This document shows, one piece after another, positions 6,440 to 9,094 of a stretch of 9,094 nt of DNA. The position numbers were made by a program, and so were the translations under genes. Below the pieces are notes generated by a model, which made no database searches, was not told the DNA's origin, and worked only from the letters and a program-made list of their open reading frames with translations. Source of the stretch: an uncultured delta proteobacterium (GTDB taxonomy: Bacteria; Myxococcota_A; Bradymonadia; REDH01); NCBI GenBank assembly GCA_903912275.1, contig CAIWGR010000630.1, positions 1-9,094 on the forward strand. The letters run 5' to 3'. Each line of letters starts with the position of its first letter. Positions within the stretch are counted from its first letter, which is position 1.

Positions 6440-7516
6440 ATGGAACCGGCAGAAGTCACCCAGCAACTCGCGCAGCTCATGATCACCCGCACCGCGGCCG
6501 CGATCGAGTTGTTGGAATCGCTGCCCGAAGGCACGATCGCCGAGGGAATCGGTGAGCTGATTCGCTGCCGGCAGGGCCTCATGACCGCGCAGATTCGCGC
6601 CGCCGAGGTCGAGCAGCGGCTCGCCAAACTCGACCTCCCCGCAGAGTGGCTCATCCGCCGCGACCTCGTCCGCGTCACCGCCGCCCACATCATCCGCGAC
6701 TTCGACCTCGCCGAACGGCTCCTGCTCCCCATCCTCGACAGGCTCGCCACCTTCCCCGCAGACATCGTCGGGCCAGCAGCCGTCCTCGCCGGGCGCGTCT
6801 ACGCTGCCAAGGGCGACCTCAAGTCTGCGCTCATCTGGTACTACAGCGGCCTCGGCATGATTGGAGACCAGCTCCCTGGCATCCGCGCCAGCATCCTCAA
6901 CAACATCGCCTGCGAACATGCTGGCGCTGGCAGCAACAGCGTGGCTGCCGAGCTCTTCCAACGCGCACTCGACATCTACACCCGCGAGAAGGTCTGGCCC
7001 AAGGCCCTCATGGCCGCCGCAAACCTCTCAGACATCATGATCGAGGATGGGCGCGCCGCAGAGGCGGTCACCTTCCTCCTCGGCTGGGAGCGCGCCCACC
7101 CGGAGGTCTTTCACCTCCCCGAGGCCAACTTCTTCCTTGCAGCCCTCTCCATGGCACATGTGCGGAGCGGGAGCGTCGAAGCGAGCAAAGCGCGGCTCGC
7201 CTCCATCAAGGTCAACAAGACCGACATGGACCAGCGCATCCTGATCATGCTGGTCAACGCCTACATCGCCATCGCAGAGGAGCGTCACACCGACGCGCTC
7301 GAGCTCCTCCTGGCACTCCGCGAAGAGACCCACCACGAGCGGGGACTCATGGCCATCCTCGAGCCGCTCTCTGATGTCTACGCCGCCATCGGCAACTTCA
7401 AGCTCGCCTACGACTGCGCCGTGGAGCGACGCGCCATCCTCGCCCGCATGAAGAAGGCCATCCGCGACATCTCAAACATCGAGGTCGAGGTCCGGCGCCA
7501 AGTCCGCGTGAAGTAG
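6440..7516 (+). CDS. TPR-only protein, 358 aa, first of a tandem pair
   Basis: This cytoplasmic-looking protein has no signal peptide or membrane segment and is built almost entirely of helix pairs of TPR type, at about residues 76-104, 116-141 (GRVYAAKGDLKSALIWY), 150-180 (ASILNNIACEHAGAG...AAELFQRALDIY), 188-220 and 304-334 (LSDVYAAIGNFKLAYD). It ends with a basic helix, KKAIRDISNIEVEVRRQ, resembling the connector after TPR arrays in TPR-GGDEF and TPR-kinase proteins, but no output domain follows. The ATG at 6440 is chosen over an in-frame ATG at 6377 because it gives 358 aa, exactly the length of the downstream paralogue, with matching N-termini (LAQLM.TRTA.AIELL). The only Shine-Dalgarno-like sequence, AGAAGG at 6421-6426, is rather far away. 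A protein-interaction or peptide-sensing role is inference from the fold. Confidence 0.75.
   Translation: MEPAEVTQQLAQLMITRTAAAIELLESLPEGTIAEGIGELIRCRQGLMTAQIRAAEVEQRLAKLDLPAEWLIRRDLVRVTAAHIIRDFDLAERLLLPILDRLATFPADIVGPAAVLAGRVYAAKGDLKSALIWYYSGLGMIGDQLPGIRASILNNIACEHAGAGSNSVAAELFQRALDIYTREKVWPKALMAAANLSDIMIEDGRAAEAVTFLLGWERAHPEVFHLPEANFFLAALSMAHVRSGSVEASKARLASIKVNKTDMDQRILIMLVNAYIAIAEERHTDALELLLALREETHHERGLMAILEPLSDVYAAIGNFKLAYDCAVERRAILARMKKAIRDISNIEVEVRRQVRVK
7193..7237 (+). repeat. 45-base block identical to 8387-8431
   Basis: These 45 bases, which encode RLASIKVNKTDMDQR, are identical at every position to 8387-8431 in the paralogous gene, including all third codon positions. Flanking codons differ. 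Confidence 0.85.
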
Positions 7517-7520
7517 CAAC

Positions 7521-7554
7521 GGCGACCTGCAGGGTTCGCCCGACGCGTCATTTT
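7521..7554 (+). terminator. possible weak terminator between the TPR-only genes
   Basis: GGCGA (7521-7525) pairs with TCGCC (7536-7540) around CCTGCAGG, followed by the palindrome GACGCGTC (7542-7549) and TTTT (7551-7554). The stem is short and the T-run brief, so any termination would be inefficient. Confidence 0.2.
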
Positions 7555-7560
7555 GTGCAA
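7553..7560 (+). promoter_or_regulatory. TTGTGCAA motif before the second TPR-only gene
   Basis: TTGTGCAA lies 81 bases before the TTG start and is identical to 6377-6384 in front of the paralogue. It may be a shared regulator site or a remnant of the duplicated upstream region. Confidence 0.35.
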
Positions 7561-7577
7561 AAAGATGACTCTTCTGG

Positions 7578-7605
7578 TTGCGAATTCGCACGACCGATCT
7601 TAGTC
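7578..7605 (+). promoter_or_regulatory. possible promoter with an overlapping 12-bp palindrome
   Basis: TTGCGA (7578-7583) and TTAGTC (7600-7605), 16 bases apart, could serve as weak -35 and -10 elements. The -35 candidate overlaps TGCGAATTCGCA (7579-7590), a perfect 12-bp palindrome placed where a repressor would block polymerase. Confidence 0.35.
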
Positions 7606-7624
7606 GAGGCGCATCGAAATATAC

Positions 7625-7628
7625 GGAG
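7625..7628 (+). promoter_or_regulatory. ribosome binding site supporting a TTG start
   Basis: GGAG lies five bases before the TTG at 7634. The nearby ATG at 7629 is in another frame, so this site and the alignment with the paralogue together support TTG initiation. Confidence 0.7.
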
Positions 7629-7633
7629 ATGCA

Positions 7634-8710
7634 TTGGACAACACTGAGACCCTACATCGGCTCGCGCAGCTCATGGTCACGCGCACCGCGCTCGCCATCG
7701 AACTGCTCGATTCTCTCGCCCCCGATGAGGTGCCGGTAGGTGTCGCTGAGGTCATCCGCTGCAGACACGCTCTCATGGCCGGTCGCATCCGGCCAGCCGA
7801 GCTCGAGCCACGGCTCATGTCGCTCCAACTGCCGCCCGATTGGGTCGTCCGGCGTGACCTCGTCCGGGTGACGGCCGCCTTCTTCCTGCGCGACTTTGAA
7901 CTCGCCGAACGGCTCCTCGACCCCATCCTGCAGCGCATCGGCCAGTTCCCCGCCGACATCATCGGACCCGCCACGGTAACGGCAGGGCGCATCTTCGCCG
8001 CAAAGGGCGACCTCACCTCGGCGCTCGTCTGGAACTACAAGGGGCTCGGGATGCTCGGAGACCAGCTCCCCGTTGTCCGCGCCAGCATCCTCAACAACAT
8101 TGCCTGCGAGCACGCCGGCGCCGGCAGCGACATCACCGCAGCCGAGCTCTTCCACCGCGCCCTCGAGATCTACACCCGCGAGCAGTACTGGCCCCCCGCC
8201 CTCCTCGTCGCCTCCAACCTCGCCGACATCATGATGGATGACGGGCGCCACGAAGAGGCCGTCCAGTTCCTGCTCGGCTGGGAGAGGGCGCACCCAGAGG
8301 TCTTTGTTCTTCCTGAGGCCAACTTCTTCCTTGCCATCATGGCCCTCGCGAAGGTGCGGACGGGGCGCATCAAAGAGGCCAAGGCACGGCTCGCCTCCAT
8401 CAAGGTCAACAAGACCGACATGGACCAGCGCTTCATGCTGCTGCTGGTGGGCGCCCACATCGACATCGCCGAAAACAGGCTCGAACCGGCGCTGAACCAG
8501 CTCCTCGCCCTGCGCCAAGAGACCCACCATGAGCGGGGCCTCGTCGCCATCCTCGAACCGCTCTCCGACGTCTATGCCGCGCTCGGAAACTACAAGCTCG
8601 CCTACGACGTCGCCGTCGAGCGCCGCGAGATCCTCGTCAGGCTCAAGAAGGCCATCCGAGAAATCTCCGACATTGAGGTCGAGGCCCGGCGGCGCATCCG
8701 CATCAAGTAA
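7634..8710 (+). CDS. TPR-only protein, 358 aa, second of a tandem pair
   Basis: This protein is the close paralogue of the one at 6440-7516. Both are 358 aa, they align with no apparent gaps, and about two thirds of residues are identical by eye. Fully conserved blocks include RASILNNIACEHAGAGS, ARLASIKVNKTDMDQR and ETHHERGL, with LPEANFFLA and FLLGWERAHPEVF also shared. It has the same TPR-type helical pairs and the same terminal KKAIREISDIEVEARR segment with no output domain. It begins with TTG, supported by GGAG five bases upstream and by alignment of its first residues with the ATG-started paralogue. The N-terminal 60 residues are the most diverged (about half identical), while the central surfaces are conserved, which may reflect a shared partner and different specificity. 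It converges with the downstream minus-strand gene. Confidence 0.75.
   Translation: MDNTETLHRLAQLMVTRTALAIELLDSLAPDEVPVGVAEVIRCRHALMAGRIRPAELEPRLMSLQLPPDWVVRRDLVRVTAAFFLRDFELAERLLDPILQRIGQFPADIIGPATVTAGRIFAAKGDLTSALVWNYKGLGMLGDQLPVVRASILNNIACEHAGAGSDITAAELFHRALEIYTREQYWPPALLVASNLADIMMDDGRHEEAVQFLLGWERAHPEVFVLPEANFFLAIMALAKVRTGRIKEAKARLASIKVNKTDMDQRFMLLLVGAHIDIAENRLEPALNQLLALRQETHHERGLVAILEPLSDVYAALGNYKLAYDVAVERREILVRLKKAIREISDIEVEARRRIRIK
8387..8431 (+). repeat. 45-base block identical to 7193-7237
   Basis: This is the second copy of the identical block shared by the two TPR-only genes. It codes for the same 15 residues with the same codons. Confidence 0.85.
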
Positions 8711-8716
8711 CTCGGC

Positions 8717-9094
8717 CTACCAGGTCAGGTAGAAGACCAGCCAGGCCAGCGCACGGTAGAGCATCGCGATCGAGACCGAACGCGTCTGCCACATCACCGC
8801 GCTCGCCGGCAGCGCCACCAAGAGCCACCAGATCACGGTCGCCAGCGAGGCAACCTGGACATCGCCTGTACCGGCCAGCACCAGCAGCCCTGTATAGAGC
8901 GCCGACATACTCCCTGCGACCACAATCCCCTTCACGGGATGCTCCACATCGAGCAGCAACGTGCGGGCCACCAGCCCCTCGAAGAAGAGCCCCTCGGAGG
9001 CGCCGCGCAGCAGCGAAAGGACCACGATGGAGGCCATCGGGAAGGAGGCATTCGGGTCGCCCTGCAACACAGCGCCCAACACTGCGCCTGCCAA
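8717..9094 (-). CDS. membrane protein resembling a degenerate CPBP/Abi protein, C-terminal part
   Basis: Only the last 125 codons are in the window; the 5' end lies beyond 9094, so the true start is not visible. The visible part has about four hydrophobic helices (around SIVVLSLLRGASEGLFF, IVVAGSMSALYTGLLVLA, SLATVIWWLLVALPASAVM and AMLYRALAWLVFYLTW). The order SEGLFFEGLVARTLL, then a hydrophobic span, then a terminal helix after a short loop resembles CPBP (CAAX protease and bacteriocin-processing) proteins, whose first motif is EExxxR. Here the motif reads SEGLFFE, and no FxxxH or HxxxN-like motif is seen. If it belongs to that family it is probably not a protease. It could equally be an unrelated multi-pass membrane protein. 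Its stop codon is 6 bases from the stop of the convergent TPR gene. Confidence 0.5.
   Translation of the reverse strand: MAGAVLGAVLQGDPNASFPMASIVVLSLLRGASEGLFFEGLVARTLLLDVEHPVKGIVVAGSMSALYTGLLVLAGTGDVQVASLATVIWWLLVALPASAVMWQTRSVSIAMLYRALAWLVFYLTW

Noticed and set aside
5392..6765. Long minus-strand open frame of 457 codons across the second regulator and the start of the first TPR-only gene
   Set aside because: It runs antisense to two well-supported genes and across their intergenic region. Its composition is Ser/Arg-rich then Glu/Gly/Val-rich, as expected of an antisense frame in GC-rich DNA, and I recognise no domain.
2088..8710. Array as a known anti-phage defence system
   Set aside because: No nuclease, NTPase, reverse transcriptase, cyclase or other effector domain is recognisable in these four proteins, so a defence role has no support in the sequence.

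Overview
The window is high-GC, densely coding DNA. Gene content points to Myxococcota or a related former-deltaproteobacterial lineage. It carries a secreted lipoprotein with an IgGFc-binding-type domain behind Cys-rich repeats, and large TPR proteins ending in the DLSRR...GW.GE...ARVYVAI..LRK winged-helix domain that I associate with the C-termini of myxobacterial kinase/ATPase-TPR regulators. The lineage is inferred from protein families and composition only.

Layout: (1) 88-2091 (+), an IgGFc-binding-like outer-surface lipoprotein. (2) 2088-4037 (+), a 649-aa TPR/winged-helix regulator that starts on a GTG overlapping the lipoprotein stop codon (GTGA), so the two are probably co-transcribed and translationally coupled. 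(3) 4038-4365, a 328-bp intergenic region with a short direct repeat, an AT-rich island, a possible sigma-70 promoter and a 17-bp inverted repeat. (4) 4366-6309 (+), a diverged paralogue of gene 2 in its own transcription unit. (5) 6440-7516 and 7634-8710 (+), two closely related 358-aa TPR-only proteins, each behind a leader of 117-130 bp that contains TTGTGCAA. (6) 8717-9094 (-), the C-terminal part of a multi-pass membrane protein resembling a CPBP/Abi protein without catalytic residues, convergent with gene 5 and 6 bp from it.

The striking feature is the A-A'-B-B' arrangement: two tandem TPR plus C-terminal DNA-binding paralogues, then two tandem TPR-only paralogues, next to a surface lipoprotein. 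Both regulators look like STAND-type proteins that have lost the NTPase. They keep a winged-helix-like region at the N-terminus, the TPR array and a C-terminal DNA-binding domain. The TPR-only pair ends at the short IEVE.RR segment where related TPR sensors usually continue into an output domain. A working model, which is inference only, is an intracellular TPR-based signalling or regulatory set controlling the surface lipoprotein and itself. No RNA genes, CRISPR arrays, insertion sequences or phage genes are visible.
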